From positions 2,790,001 to 2,854,000 of the forward strand of contig NZ_CP060394.1 of NCBI RefSeq assembly GCF_014274465.1: DNA of 64,000 nucleotides. The letters run 5' to 3'. This DNA comes from Alloacidobacterium dinghuense. Lineage in GTDB: Bacteria > Acidobacteriota > Terriglobia > Terriglobales > Acidobacteriaceae. The stretch's first letter is position 1, and each line of letters begins with the position of its first letter. A model generated the notes under the pieces. It did no database searches. It saw only the letters and a list, made by a program, of their open reading frames with translations, and was not told where the DNA came from. Position numbers and translations under genes: made by a program. Shown piece after piece: positions 37,795-46,786 of the stretch.

Positions 37795-38727
37795 ATGCCC
37801 GTTGAATTACTCGAAGAACCGCTCGTAGCCGAGACTGAAAAACCGCGTCAGCGATACACGCCAAAGCCGGATCTGCCTACCCTCGGCCGCGTTGCGCAGG
37901 GTGGCAAGTTGAGCTGGATCACAGCCGCCTTCATGGTCGCATTCCACATCGGGGCAGTCGCGGCACTCTTCTTCTTCTCGTGGAAAGCCGTGATCGTGGC
38001 TGCGATCCTCTACGTCTTCGCCATCAACATGGGCATCGGCATGGGCTATCACCGCCTGCTGACCCATCGCGGTTACAAGACGCCGAGATGGATTGAGTAT
38101 TTCCTCGCTGTTTGCGGAACCCTCTCGCTTGAAGGTGGACCGATCTTCTGGGTCGCCACGCATCGCGTGCATCACCAACTGTCAGACAAAACCGGCGATC
38201 CCCACACCCCCACGGAAGGCGGCTGGTGGGCGCATCTCGGCTGGATCCTGAGCGGTGAATCGCTCCATGCGCAGACTGTCATGCTCGCGCGTTACGCGCC
38301 CGATCTGACGAAAGACCGTTTCCATGCCTGGCTGAGCAAATACCATTGGATTCCGCTCACCATCGTTGGGCTTGCGCTGCTGGCAATCGGCGGATGGACC
38401 TGGGTTCTGTGGGGCATCTTCTTCCGCGTAACGTTGGGCCTGCACTCCACATGGCTGGTGAACTCGGCAACCCACATGTGGGGCTCGCGCCGCTTCCCTA
38501 CCCGCGATGAGTCGCGCAATAACTGGTGGGTGGCTCTGCTTACCGGAGGCGAAGGCTGGCACAATAATCACCACGCTCACCCCGTGTCGGCAAGGCACGG
38601 TTTGAAGTGGTACGAATTCGATCCCAACTATTACGGCATCTGGTTGCTGAAAAAGCTCGGGCTGGCTCACGACATCAAGATCGCACAATACGACCCAAAG
38701 AACCCCCGACCTGCCGGCGCAGCATAA
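37795..38727 (+). CDS. membrane acyl desaturase (delta-9 type)
   Basis: 310 aa with the three histidine boxes of integral-membrane stearoyl-CoA-type desaturases: HRLLTH (86-91), HRVHH (123-127) and HNNHH (256-260), set among four hydrophobic helices (WITAAFMVAFHIGAVAALFF, AVIVAAILYVFAINMGIGM, IPLTIVGLALLAIGGWTWVL and neighbours). It introduces a cis double bond into fatty acyl chains, adjusting membrane fluidity. AAGGA lies about 11 nt before the ATG. It is followed after 64 nt by the histidine kinase gene in the same direction, which may be functionally linked. Confidence 0.93.
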   Translation: MPVELLEEPLVAETEKPRQRYTPKPDLPTLGRVAQGGKLSWITAAFMVAFHIGAVAALFFFSWKAVIVAAILYVFAINMGIGMGYHRLLTHRGYKTPRWIEYFLAVCGTLSLEGGPIFWVATHRVHHQLSDKTGDPHTPTEGGWWAHLGWILSGESLHAQTVMLARYAPDLTKDRFHAWLSKYHWIPLTIVGLALLAIGGWTWVLWGIFFRVTLGLHSTWLVNSATHMWGSRRFPTRDESRNNWWVALLTGGEGWHNNHHAHPVSARHGLKWYEFDPNYYGIWLLKKLGLAHDIKIAQYDPKNPRPAGAA

Positions 38728-38791
38728 AATAGAAGCTAACTTGAGAATTCGCCCGGTCACGATAAGTTGAGCGGGCGTTTCCGTTTGCTCG

Positions 38792-39721
38792 ATGCGCATT
38801 ACACGACGAAGACCGGCCATGATCTTTTTCATCACGCTTGGTGCGTGCATGGTTGGCGTCGCCATTACGCTGAACGTCGGCTGGATCATTCTCAACTGGC
38901 GCCGCGTATGGCCCATGGTCGTTGGAATTCCCTTCTTCGCTCTTTTAATTGCGGGCCTGGTGCTGAACACGATCTTTCTGGTGCGGGAAGTTCGCCGCAA
39001 TGAGCGCCACGACAGCTTTCTCAATGCCGTAACTCATGAATTAAAAACGCCCATTACCTCAATTCGCCTTTACCTCGAGACCCTGCAGCGGCGGGCGCTC
39101 ACCGAGGATCAGCGACAACAGTTCTACGACATCATGCTCGCCGACAGTGACTGGCTTCTGGCCACTGTAGAGCAGGTTTTGAAGGCGGGTGAGGTAGGAC
39201 AACGAGCTCGGAACCAAATCCAAACAGAAGTCGACATGCATGCTCTGGTCAAGCAGTGCATCGAAACAACGCGACTGCGGCATCATCTGTCATCAGAAGC
39301 AATCAGCTTCGACGACGGGGCCGGACCAGATCCTCTTCTTGTCCGAGGCAATCCCGATGACTTGCAAACTGCAGTGCAGAATATCCTGAACAACGCCGTG
39401 AAATACTCTCCCGATGGCCTGCGTGCCAACGTGAGGTTAACGATCGAAAGCGACGCCTGGATCGTGCTGAGCATTTCTGACGAAGGAATCGGTATCGCCT
39501 CGGCACACCTGAAGCGAATCTTTAAGCGTTTCTATCGGGTGCCACACCGTAATGTACTCAAGACCAAAGGTACCGGCCTTGGGCTGTTCCTTGTCCGCAC
39601 AATTGCGCGCCAACATGGCGGCGACGCCATCGCCCAGAGTGCGGGCGAAGGGCGGGGTACAACCATTCGCCTACAGCTGCCGCGCATGCTCGGGTCTGCA
39701 GCTCGTGTGCAAGCCAACTGA
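38792..39721 (+). CDS. sensor histidine kinase with two membrane helices and no large sensor domain
   Basis: 309 aa. Two helices, about 10-34 (IFFITLGACMVGVAITLNVG) and 41-64 (PMVVGIPFFALLIAGLVLNT), leave only a few residues outside, so the sensing part is the membrane itself or a partner. The HisKA motif is FLNAVTHELKTPI with H82; the ATPase boxes are NILNNAVKYSPD (N-box), ISDEGIGIA (G1) and GTGLGLFLV (G2). It phosphorylates the OmpR-type regulator encoded 4 nt after its stop. Adjacent desaturase and lipid-transport genes suggest envelope sensing. Confidence 0.92.
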   Translation: MRITRRRPAMIFFITLGACMVGVAITLNVGWIILNWRRVWPMVVGIPFFALLIAGLVLNTIFLVREVRRNERHDSFLNAVTHELKTPITSIRLYLETLQRRALTEDQRQQFYDIMLADSDWLLATVEQVLKAGEVGQRARNQIQTEVDMHALVKQCIETTRLRHHLSSEAISFDDGAGPDPLLVRGNPDDLQTAVQNILNNAVKYSPDGLRANVRLTIESDAWIVLSISDEGIGIASAHLKRIFKRFYRVPHRNVLKTKGTGLGLFLVRTIARQHGGDAIAQSAGEGRGTTIRLQLPRMLGSAARVQAN

Positions 39722-39725
39722 AGCC

Positions 39726-40472
39726 ATGCCGCAAAAGACTGCTCGCATCCTTGTTGTAGAAGATGAGACACACCTGGCTCAGGGTCTGCTCTTTAATCTT
39801 CAGGCTGAGGGATTTGAGGTGCAGATTGCCGCTGATGGCGAGGCTGCCCTGACTGCGCTCACAGAAAATGGCAGTAGGTTTGACGCTGTTCTACTCGATG
39901 TAATGTTGCCAGGCAAGGACGGGTTCGCCGTCGCACGTGAACTGCGAGAGAAACAGAACTTTGTTCCTGTTCTGATGCTCACAGCGCGTGGGCGCCCCGA
40001 AGATGTCTTGAAGGGCTTCGCTGCGGGCGCAGACGACTATCTTCCTAAGCCGTTCGACCTCTCCATCCTGATTGCAAGGCTGAATGGATTGTTGCGACGG
40101 ATGGCGTGGCACGCGCCGTCCTCGCCAGTTGAGCAAGTACCTGTTGAACCAGCACCTGAGGAATTGCCCAGATTCGAATTTGCCGGCCGGTGCATCGACT
40201 TCGAGACACTCGAATTGACGGCTCCTGAGAAGCATATTCATCTGACACTGATGGAAGCGGACTTTCTACGCTATCTCGTCCGCAACCAGGGCCGCATCAT
40301 TTCCCGTAAGGAATTACTGGAACAGGTATGGCGGGTTCGAGAAGACACGGACACACGCGCTATTGACAACTTTGTAGTTCGACTCCGCCGTTACATTGAA
40401 GATGAACCAGCCAACCCGGTCTATCTAAAGACAGTTCGCGGTGTTGGTTATCGCTTTCTACCGGAAGGCTAA
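39726..40472 (+). CDS. OmpR/PhoB-family response regulator
   Basis: 248 aa from ATG 39726. Receiver domain: RILVVEDETHLAQG, phospho-acceptor D58 in AVLLDVMLPGKDG, LMLTARG, and the conserved Lys in DDYLPKPFDLS. The C-terminal winged helix runs from about 150 with LTLMEADFLRYLVRNQGRII and ends KTVRGVGYRFLPEG. It is the partner of the preceding kinase (4-nt gap). The following lptFG-like gene begins 38 nt later, so the regulator may be cotranscribed with the lipid-export genes. Confidence 0.94.
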   Translation: MPQKTARILVVEDETHLAQGLLFNLQAEGFEVQIAADGEAALTALTENGSRFDAVLLDVMLPGKDGFAVARELREKQNFVPVLMLTARGRPEDVLKGFAAGADDYLPKPFDLSILIARLNGLLRRMAWHAPSSPVEQVPVEPAPEELPRFEFAGRCIDFETLELTAPEKHIHLTLMEADFLRYLVRNQGRIISRKELLEQVWRVREDTDTRAIDNFVVRLRRYIEDEPANPVYLKTVRGVGYRFLPEG

Positions 40473-40510
40473 TTCGCGCTAACGCCTGTAGACTGATAAC
40501 GGACGACATC

Positions 40511-42832
40511 GTGCGCATTCTGACCCGCTATATTTTGAGAGAAGTGCTCTCGCATGGATTGCTTGGAGGAGTGCTCTTCACATTTGTTCTGTTCATGAAA
40601 GAGCTCGGCCCTCTGCTCGAGCTGGCCGTGCGCAACAGCACATCCACCAGCACAGTGACTGAGATTTTTCTGCTGATGCTGCCTAATATGTGTACCGTCA
40701 CAATTCCCATGGCGGTCCTCGTCGGTACGCTGCTTGGCTTAAGCCGTCTGGCAGCAGACAGCGAGATTACGGCAATGCGCGCTTCCGGCGTTGGTGTTTG
40801 GAGGTTTGTTGGGATCGTTGGTGTTGTAGCCGCCGTCGCATGGGGAATCGGGCTTGTAAACACTCTGTACTTAGCTCCCAAGGCCTCTGCACAGATGCTG
40901 AAGCTTGAAGACGAGCTAAAAAATACTCAGGCTACCTATGAGATTCAACCTCGTGTTTTCTACGAAGATTTAAAGAATGTTGTCCTCTACGTGGAGGATG
41001 TGCGCGCCGGAACTGGAGCAGCCAGATGGCGTCAGGTTTTTCTGGCCGATTTGACAGATCCCGTCTCACCGAAAGTCACAACTGCCGAAGAAGCAACTGT
41101 AGCAAGCACGGACAATCAGACGTTGGTCATGCGCCTGCGAAACGGCATGCAACATCAGACAGCGTCGGATCAACCCGATCAGTACAACGTGTCGACCTTT
41201 GCGCAGACGGACCTGCCACTCGAAGCCACATCTGCTCCTGAACCGCATCTGGGGCATAGCGACGCTCCGGTTCTTGCCATGTCGAACCATGAACTCATCG
41301 AGCGCACGCAACAGCAGGGGGGACGGTGGTATCAAATTGAATTGCAGCGCCGCTATGCATATCCTTCTGCCTGTCTCGTGCTCATTTTGGTAGGTGTTCC
41401 GCTAGGCATTTCTTCCAAGCGCGGCGGCAAAGGTGCGGGATTCGTACTCACCATTGTGCTGGTGTTTGTTTATTACTTTCTGTCAAGCACGGGAGTAGCT
41501 TTGGCTCGGCAGAACAAGCTGCCAGTTTTCGCCGGCGTGTGGATGGCGAATCTCCTTTTCGGAATCTCCGGCATCTTTTTTCTCCGACAGATGTCCACCG
41601 GCGGAGCGGCCCTTGCCGCAGTCACATCCGTTGGCTCATGGTTCAGATGGAAAAAGAGTTCCCCTTCAGCCGGGACTGTCGCTCCATCTGAACGTACGGT
41701 ATCCAAACGGCATGTGCGTGGAAGTTTTCCGCTGATTCTGGATGAATATGTAATTCGCCAGTTTCTCTCTGTTCTGGCCCTCGTACTCACAGCGTTCGTT
41801 ATGCTGATGCTGGTTTTCACCTTCTTTGAATTGCTGGGCGACATCATCCGCAATCAGACCCCGTTCATTATTGTGGGTGAGTATCTCTTCAATCTCATGC
41901 CGAGCATGATTTACATCACTACGCCACTGAGCGTGCTGATAGCCGTCCTCGTGGTCTTTGGTGGGTTGAATCGAACGAACGAACTTACCGCGATGAAAGC
42001 TACAGGCGTCAGCCTCTATCGAATCATCGTGCCGATCCTGGTTATTGCTTCTGTTCTATCTCTCTCACTCTTCCTCTTCGATGAAGTGTATCTGCCGGCC
42101 GCCAATCGCAAACAGGAGGCGCTGCATAACGTAATTAAGGGCAGGCCTGCGCAGACATATCTACGCCCGGATCGTAAGTGGATGTTCGGGCTGCAGCAAC
42201 CAGGCAAACCCGGACGGATTTTTTATTACGAGTTTTTTGATTCAGACAACGACCGCTTCGCCAATATCACTGTATTTGAATTTGACCCGACGACATTCTC
42301 ACTTTCGCGTCGCATCTTCGCTGCCGGCGCGCATTGGGACCCGCAGATTCATCGCTGGATATTCGAGCACGGGTGGGAACGTAGCTTTCAGGGTGATTCA
42401 GTCACGGACTTTAAGACCTTCGAGGTAGACACTTTTCCTGAAATTATCGAGTTGCCACAGTACTTTAAAAAGGAAACACGGCCATCGCAGGAGATGAGCT
42501 TCAATGAGTTGCAGCAATATATCCGTGACTTGCGACAAAGCGGACTAGACACCATGCGGCTGCGTGTGCAACTGAATCGCAAGCTGGCTTATCCGCTGAT
42601 CACCCTTGTCATGTCAGTATTGGCTATTCCGTTTGCTCTATCCATGGGCAAGCGCGGCTCGCTGGCCGGTATCGGAATTGCGATCGGCATGGCCATTGCG
42701 TATATGTTTGTCGACGGAATGTTCGAAGCAATGGGAAATGTGAACATGCTCCCAGCGTTTCTGGCAGCCTGGTCACCCGACGTTTTGTTTGGACTGGCTG
42801 GAAGTTACCTGCTGCTCCGCACACCCACTTGA
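40511..42832 (+). CDS. lptFG: LptF-LptG fusion, lipopolysaccharide export permease
   Basis: 773 aa, about twice the length of LptF or LptG. The first half begins RILTRYILREVLSHGLLGGV and contains AMRASGVGVWRFVGIVGVVA; the second begins near residue 405 with LDEYVIRQFLSVLALVLTAF and contains the matching AMKATGVSLYRIIVPILVI. Each half has the six-helix YjgP/YjgQ layout with a periplasmic beta-jellyroll. Two such halves make the inner-membrane part of the LptB2FG exporter, so one polypeptide can form the whole permease. The GTG start at 40511 is the first in frame. The MsbA-like gene starts 52 nt downstream. Confidence 0.9.
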   Translation: MRILTRYILREVLSHGLLGGVLFTFVLFMKELGPLLELAVRNSTSTSTVTEIFLLMLPNMCTVTIPMAVLVGTLLGLSRLAADSEITAMRASGVGVWRFVGIVGVVAAVAWGIGLVNTLYLAPKASAQMLKLEDELKNTQATYEIQPRVFYEDLKNVVLYVEDVRAGTGAARWRQVFLADLTDPVSPKVTTAEEATVASTDNQTLVMRLRNGMQHQTASDQPDQYNVSTFAQTDLPLEATSAPEPHLGHSDAPVLAMSNHELIERTQQQGGRWYQIELQRRYAYPSACLVLILVGVPLGISSKRGGKGAGFVLTIVLVFVYYFLSSTGVALARQNKLPVFAGVWMANLLFGISGIFFLRQMSTGGAALAAVTSVGSWFRWKKSSPSAGTVAPSERTVSKRHVRGSFPLILDEYVIRQFLSVLALVLTAFVMLMLVFTFFELLGDIIRNQTPFIIVGEYLFNLMPSMIYITTPLSVLIAVLVVFGGLNRTNELTAMKATGVSLYRIIVPILVIASVLSLSLFLFDEVYLPAANRKQEALHNVIKGRPAQTYLRPDRKWMFGLQQPGKPGRIFYYEFFDSDNDRFANITVFEFDPTTFSLSRRIFAAGAHWDPQIHRWIFEHGWERSFQGDSVTDFKTFEVDTFPEIIELPQYFKKETRPSQEMSFNELQQYIRDLRQSGLDTMRLRVQLNRKLAYPLITLVMSVLAIPFALSMGKRGSLAGIGIAIGMAIAYMFVDGMFEAMGNVNMLPAFLAAWSPDVLFGLAGSYLLLRTPT

Positions 42833-42884
42833 TGCGACTTTTTCTAACCAGTTGAATCACATAAGCCGGAACAATAAAGGACAG

Positions 42885-44651
42885 ATGTTCAAAGACCTGC
42901 AGCCTCTTCTTCCCTATATGCGACGCTATCGGCGCAGCTACTTCTGGGGAGGAGTTTCCGTTGTCCTCAGCAATTTAATCTGGATATTTTTCCCACAGGT
43001 CATCCGGGTCGCCATCGACGACCTGAACATCGGCGTGACTGAGCGAAAAATCTGGCTCTACGCCAGCCTGCTGGTCGCGGTTTCCCTTACCAAAGGGGTT
43101 TTTCTATTCCTAACGCGCTGGATCATTATTGGTATCTCCCGCGAGATCGAGTTCGACCTGCGCAACGACCTCTTTCTGCAGCTTGAAAGGCAGTCCGCCG
43201 CCTACTATCAGGAGCATCGCACTGGCGACATCATGGCCCGCATGACGAATGATCTGAATGCCGTTCGCATGCTGCTCGGACCGGCCATTATGTACAGCGC
43301 CAATACTGTGCTCTTCTCTGTCGGCGCCTTATTCTTCCTGCTGAAAATCAGCCCCTTTCTCACTTTGGTGGCTCTCGTCCCTCTTCCTTTGGCAAGCATC
43401 CTGGTTCAGGCCATGGGACGGAAGATTCATGAGCGTTTTGAACGAATTCAAGCGATGTTTTCCGATATTTCTGCCCAGGCACAGGAAAATTTCTCGGGTG
43501 CACGACTGGTGCGTGCCTTCGCCCAGGAAGAGGCGCAGATCGCCGCCTTCGAGAAGTCAAACCGCGAGTACATTCGACGCGGCTTGCGCCTGGTCCAGTT
43601 GATGGGAATGCTTTGGCCAACGCTGGAGTTTGTTCTTGGCCTCGCAATGGCCATCTCTCTCCTCGTCGGCGGACATGAGGTGCTTTCGCACCGTATCAGT
43701 GTAGGTGACTTTGTCGCTTTCAATACCTACATGCTGATGCTCACCTGGCCGGTAATTGCGCTGGGATGGGTCGTCAACCTCTTTCAGCGAGGAACAGCAT
43801 CCGTGGTGCGCATCGATGAATTGTTGAAGGCAAAACCATCCATCGACGACCGGGATGCTGACCCGGCAGTACCAGCTGACTTAACCCTTCGGGGGGAGAT
43901 TGAGTTTCGCAACCTGACGTTCTCCTACAACCAGGATGATCGCCACACTGCTGATGTGTTGCACAACGTTTCGTTGACGATTCCATCCGGCAGCAGCCTT
44001 GCCCTGGTAGGACCAACCGGTTCGGGCAAATCGACTTTAGTCAATCTCATTGCGCGGGTCTATGATGCTGTCCCCGGCAGCATTTTGATGGATGGGCGAC
44101 CCATTCGCGAATACCCACTTGACGTGCTACGGGCGAATATTGGATTCGTTCCCCAGGAAACATTTCTTTTCAGTGAAACAATTCGAGGAAACATCGCTTT
44201 CGGTGTGCCTCACGCAACGCGTGAAGAAGTGTGGCGTGCTGCAGAGGCCGCACATATTCGCAAAGAGTTTGAAGAGTTTCCCAGCGGCTTTGAAACGATG
44301 GTGGGAGAGCGTGGCTTGACTCTCTCCGGCGGCCAGAAACAACGCTCAGCACTGGCACGGGCTATTCTGCGCAATCCACGCATTTTGATTCTGGACGACT
44401 CGCTGGCCAGCGTCGATACCTACACTGAGGAGCAGATTCTTGAGGAGTTGCGCTCCATCATGCGCGGTCGCACGACGATTCTCATTTCGCATCGCATCTC
44501 TACAGTGCGTCACGCCGATCAGATCGCAGTGCTGATAGCAGGCCGCATCGCAGAGTTGGGTACCCACGATGAGTTATTGGCTCGCAATGGCCATTATGCG
44601 AGCCTGTTCCAAAAGCAGTTGCTCGAAGAAGAGCTGTCCGTCACCAGCTAA
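42885..44651 (+). CDS. ABC exporter, MsbA/multidrug type (fused membrane and ATPase domains)
   Basis: 588 aa from ATG 42885, after AAAGGACAG; an upstream in-frame ATG at 42789 would overlap lptFG. The six-helix exporter domain covers 1-310. The ATPase has Walker A GPTGSGKST (about 376-384), Q-loop VPQETFLFSE, signature LSGGQKQR, Walker B ILILDDSLASVD and switch ISHRIST. As a half-transporter it acts as a homodimer. The position right after the LptF-LptG fusion supports a role in flipping lipid A or a related lipid, like MsbA, but drug export is possible. Its 3' end overlaps the convergent fliS by 4 nt. Confidence 0.92.
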   Translation: MFKDLQPLLPYMRRYRRSYFWGGVSVVLSNLIWIFFPQVIRVAIDDLNIGVTERKIWLYASLLVAVSLTKGVFLFLTRWIIIGISREIEFDLRNDLFLQLERQSAAYYQEHRTGDIMARMTNDLNAVRMLLGPAIMYSANTVLFSVGALFFLLKISPFLTLVALVPLPLASILVQAMGRKIHERFERIQAMFSDISAQAQENFSGARLVRAFAQEEAQIAAFEKSNREYIRRGLRLVQLMGMLWPTLEFVLGLAMAISLLVGGHEVLSHRISVGDFVAFNTYMLMLTWPVIALGWVVNLFQRGTASVVRIDELLKAKPSIDDRDADPAVPADLTLRGEIEFRNLTFSYNQDDRHTADVLHNVSLTIPSGSSLALVGPTGSGKSTLVNLIARVYDAVPGSILMDGRPIREYPLDVLRANIGFVPQETFLFSETIRGNIAFGVPHATREEVWRAAEAAHIRKEFEEFPSGFETMVGERGLTLSGGQKQRSALARAILRNPRILILDDSLASVDTYTEEQILEELRSIMRGRTTILISHRISTVRHADQIAVLIAGRIAELGTHDELLARNGHYASLFQKQLLEEELSVTS

Positions 44652-45109
44652 GCAGTCCAGCGTGAAGCCGGCGCTTCACCAGATTCGGATTGCGCAGAAA
44701 CCACTGCGGGAATCCGAGTCGATTCCGGTCGCGCAAACTGCTTGCGCACCTCTGGGTCCTGGGCCACTTGCTGCCACGCCTCACGCACATTGAGAATGCA
44801 CTCAATGGCTTTGCGAAAGCGATCAGGAGAGGACAATCTGGAGCCCTCAAGACAGAGAGCAAAGATTGCCGCGTAGAACTCGGACAGGGTCTTGGCAGGC
44901 CCTCCAACGTCCATCCTTAAACGTGATTGCAGATGCGTCAGAATATCGAGGACGCGCTTGATGGCAACGCGCCGCTCCTGGATATCCCCGGCCTCCGTGG
45001 CGACAATGGCGCGATTCAGGAAGCGGACCATGCCATCGTAAAGGGCAACGATCAGCTCGACACCGTTCTTTCCGGCAACGGATTGCTGCTGGTAATTCAG
45101 ATTTTGCAT
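44648..45109 (-). CDS. fliS: flagellar export chaperone FliS
   Basis: 153 aa helical protein. NGVELIVALYDGMVRFLNRA is the core FliS helix that clamps the flagellin C-terminus; the second half (AKTLSEFYAAIFALCLEGSR) completes the four-helix bundle. FliS keeps flagellin unfolded in the cytoplasm before export. It begins 3 nt after the fliD stop, the usual fliD-fliS pair. The C-terminal 30 residues are variable. Confidence 0.93.
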   Translation of the reverse strand: MQNLNYQQQSVAGKNGVELIVALYDGMVRFLNRAIVATEAGDIQERRVAIKRVLDILTHLQSRLRMDVGGPAKTLSEFYAAIFALCLEGSRLSSPDRFRKAIECILNVREAWQQVAQDPEVRKQFARPESTRIPAVVSAQSESGEAPASRWTA

Positions 45110-45112
45110 GCT

Positions 45113-46786
45113 TTATCCGTTCTGCTTTTGGTTATAGCCGGTAATGGCGCTGTACATTTCGTCGATCTGCTGAAGTTCCTGGGGGATCTCGGTCAGGATG
45201 AAATTCGCCTGGTTCAGTTCAGTAGTCAACTGAGTTTTCTGTGCGCTGATGGTTGTCTCTTCATTACTGATATTCGTGTTCAGCTGTGATTCCACGGTCG
45301 AGTTTTCCTGCAGGGCCAGCTTGATGGCGCCGTTGCTGGCACTGGTGCCAAGGTTATCCAGTATCGTGGAGAAATTCCCGCCGAAGGAAGTAAAGCCGCC
45401 GCTCGGCTGGAAGAAATTCACAACATCCTGATAGTTGCTGTTCAGGACGCTGCTCAATGTATCGGTATTGAGGACGAGCGTGCCGTCGTTGTTGACCGAT
45501 ACGCCAAGCTGCGTAATGGATGTGATGCCATTCGACTGTGCGGAGCCAAAGGTTACCGCCGTCGAGGTGGTGGAGTCGGTCAGACCAGTGCTGTTGACGT
45601 TGATGGCTCCCGCCGCTCCGCCATTCGCATTCGTCAGGCTCAGGGTCGCGCCGCTACCGGCGGTTATGACGGTCGCGGTTACGCCGATATTGGCGCTGTT
45701 GATCGCGGCGGCAAGACCTGCGAGCGTCTGCTTGCCGGTAGGCACAGCAATCGATTGCGCGGTGCCGCTTCCGACGCTGATAGAAATGTTTCCTGTCAGC
45801 GTATCGGATGTCCCGATCGAAGAGCTTGAAGCAGCAGTATTCGCCGGCTGGAGAAACGTCAGCGCGGTCTGCAGCGATTGCTGGATGGTAGCGATCGTGG
45901 GGTTGCCGAAGAGTGGTTCCGGATTCCCGCTTGAATCGTTGCCTTCCTGCGTGTTCAGGTCTCCGAGGACTTTGTTGTAGTCGGTCACGAACGTATTCAG
46001 CGCTGACTCCACGTCCGAATTGTTGTTGGTGATCTCGACCTGAACGCTCTCACCCGTGTTCGCGCTCAGGAGTTGGAAGGTGACACCTTGAATTGCGTTC
46101 GTGACTGTGTTGGACGCGCTGCTGACAGAGGCCCCGTCGACAATCAACTGCGCGTCCGCTCCCGGTTGCGTTTGCGAAAAACCAACAGACGAAGAGGTGT
46201 TGCTGTCTGTGAGGCTGCTGGTGACAGAAATTGTGCCGCTCGCACCGCTGGTCTGGCTCACCAGAGAGAGGCGCGAACCCGATGCATCGGTAATGACGTT
46301 GGCGGTGACACCGTAGCTTCCCGAGTTGATGGCGCTGGCCAGCGAGGAGAGCGTATTGTTGGTCGAATCAATATTGATGGTCTTGGCATTGAGCGTCAGG
46401 CTGCCGCTGAGCGTATCGCTGGCGCCGATGGTGCTGCCAACGTAGGACGATGTGGTGGCCAGCGACTGCACGATGATGGTGTGGCTCCCGGCAACGGCCG
46501 AGGTTGCAGCCGAAGACAGCTGCAGAACGCTCGTGTCAGAGCTGGAACCCTGCTTTTCTGAAAGCACACCCTGAAAGTCGGTGAGCGACTGCATGGCGGT
46601 CGAAAGCGAACTGAGGTCTGTGCCAATGCTGGTCAGAGCGGTGTTCTGCGCTTGCAGCGCCGTGAGCTGGTTTTTCCACGGCGTCTCCACCGCCTGCATG
46701 TTCGTCACAATCTGATTGACCGTCGAGGTTACGTCAAATCCCGCGCCGCTTGTTGGCGATCCGAATGAAAGTCCAACCGTTCCCAT
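45113..46786 (-). CDS. fliD: flagellar hook-associated protein 2 (filament cap) FliD
   Basis: 557 aa. The N-terminus GLSFGSPTSGAGFDVTSTV and the coiled start (WKNQLTALQAQNTALTSIGT) are typical; the middle has flagellin hook-IN repeats (twice TLAGLAAAINSANIGVTATV-like). The C-terminal domain ends with a coiled coil (EETTISAQKTQLTTELNQAN, then EIPQELQQIDEMYSAI). It caps the growing filament. A sigma-28 promoter lies just upstream (46794-46820). The first 58 nt overlap the end of the upstream 308-codon reading frame. Confidence 0.94.
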   Translation of the reverse strand: MGTVGLSFGSPTSGAGFDVTSTVNQIVTNMQAVETPWKNQLTALQAQNTALTSIGTDLSSLSTAMQSLTDFQGVLSEKQGSSSDTSVLQLSSAATSAVAGSHTIIVQSLATTSSYVGSTIGASDTLSGSLTLNAKTINIDSTNNTLSSLASAINSGSYGVTANVITDASGSRLSLVSQTSGASGTISVTSSLTDSNTSSSVGFSQTQPGADAQLIVDGASVSSASNTVTNAIQGVTFQLLSANTGESVQVEITNNNSDVESALNTFVTDYNKVLGDLNTQEGNDSSGNPEPLFGNPTIATIQQSLQTALTFLQPANTAASSSSIGTSDTLTGNISISVGSGTAQSIAVPTGKQTLAGLAAAINSANIGVTATVITAGSGATLSLTNANGGAAGAINVNSTGLTDSTTSTAVTFGSAQSNGITSITQLGVSVNNDGTLVLNTDTLSSVLNSNYQDVVNFFQPSGGFTSFGGNFSTILDNLGTSASNGAIKLALQENSTVESQLNTNISNEETTISAQKTQLTTELNQANFILTEIPQELQQIDEMYSAITGYNQKQNG

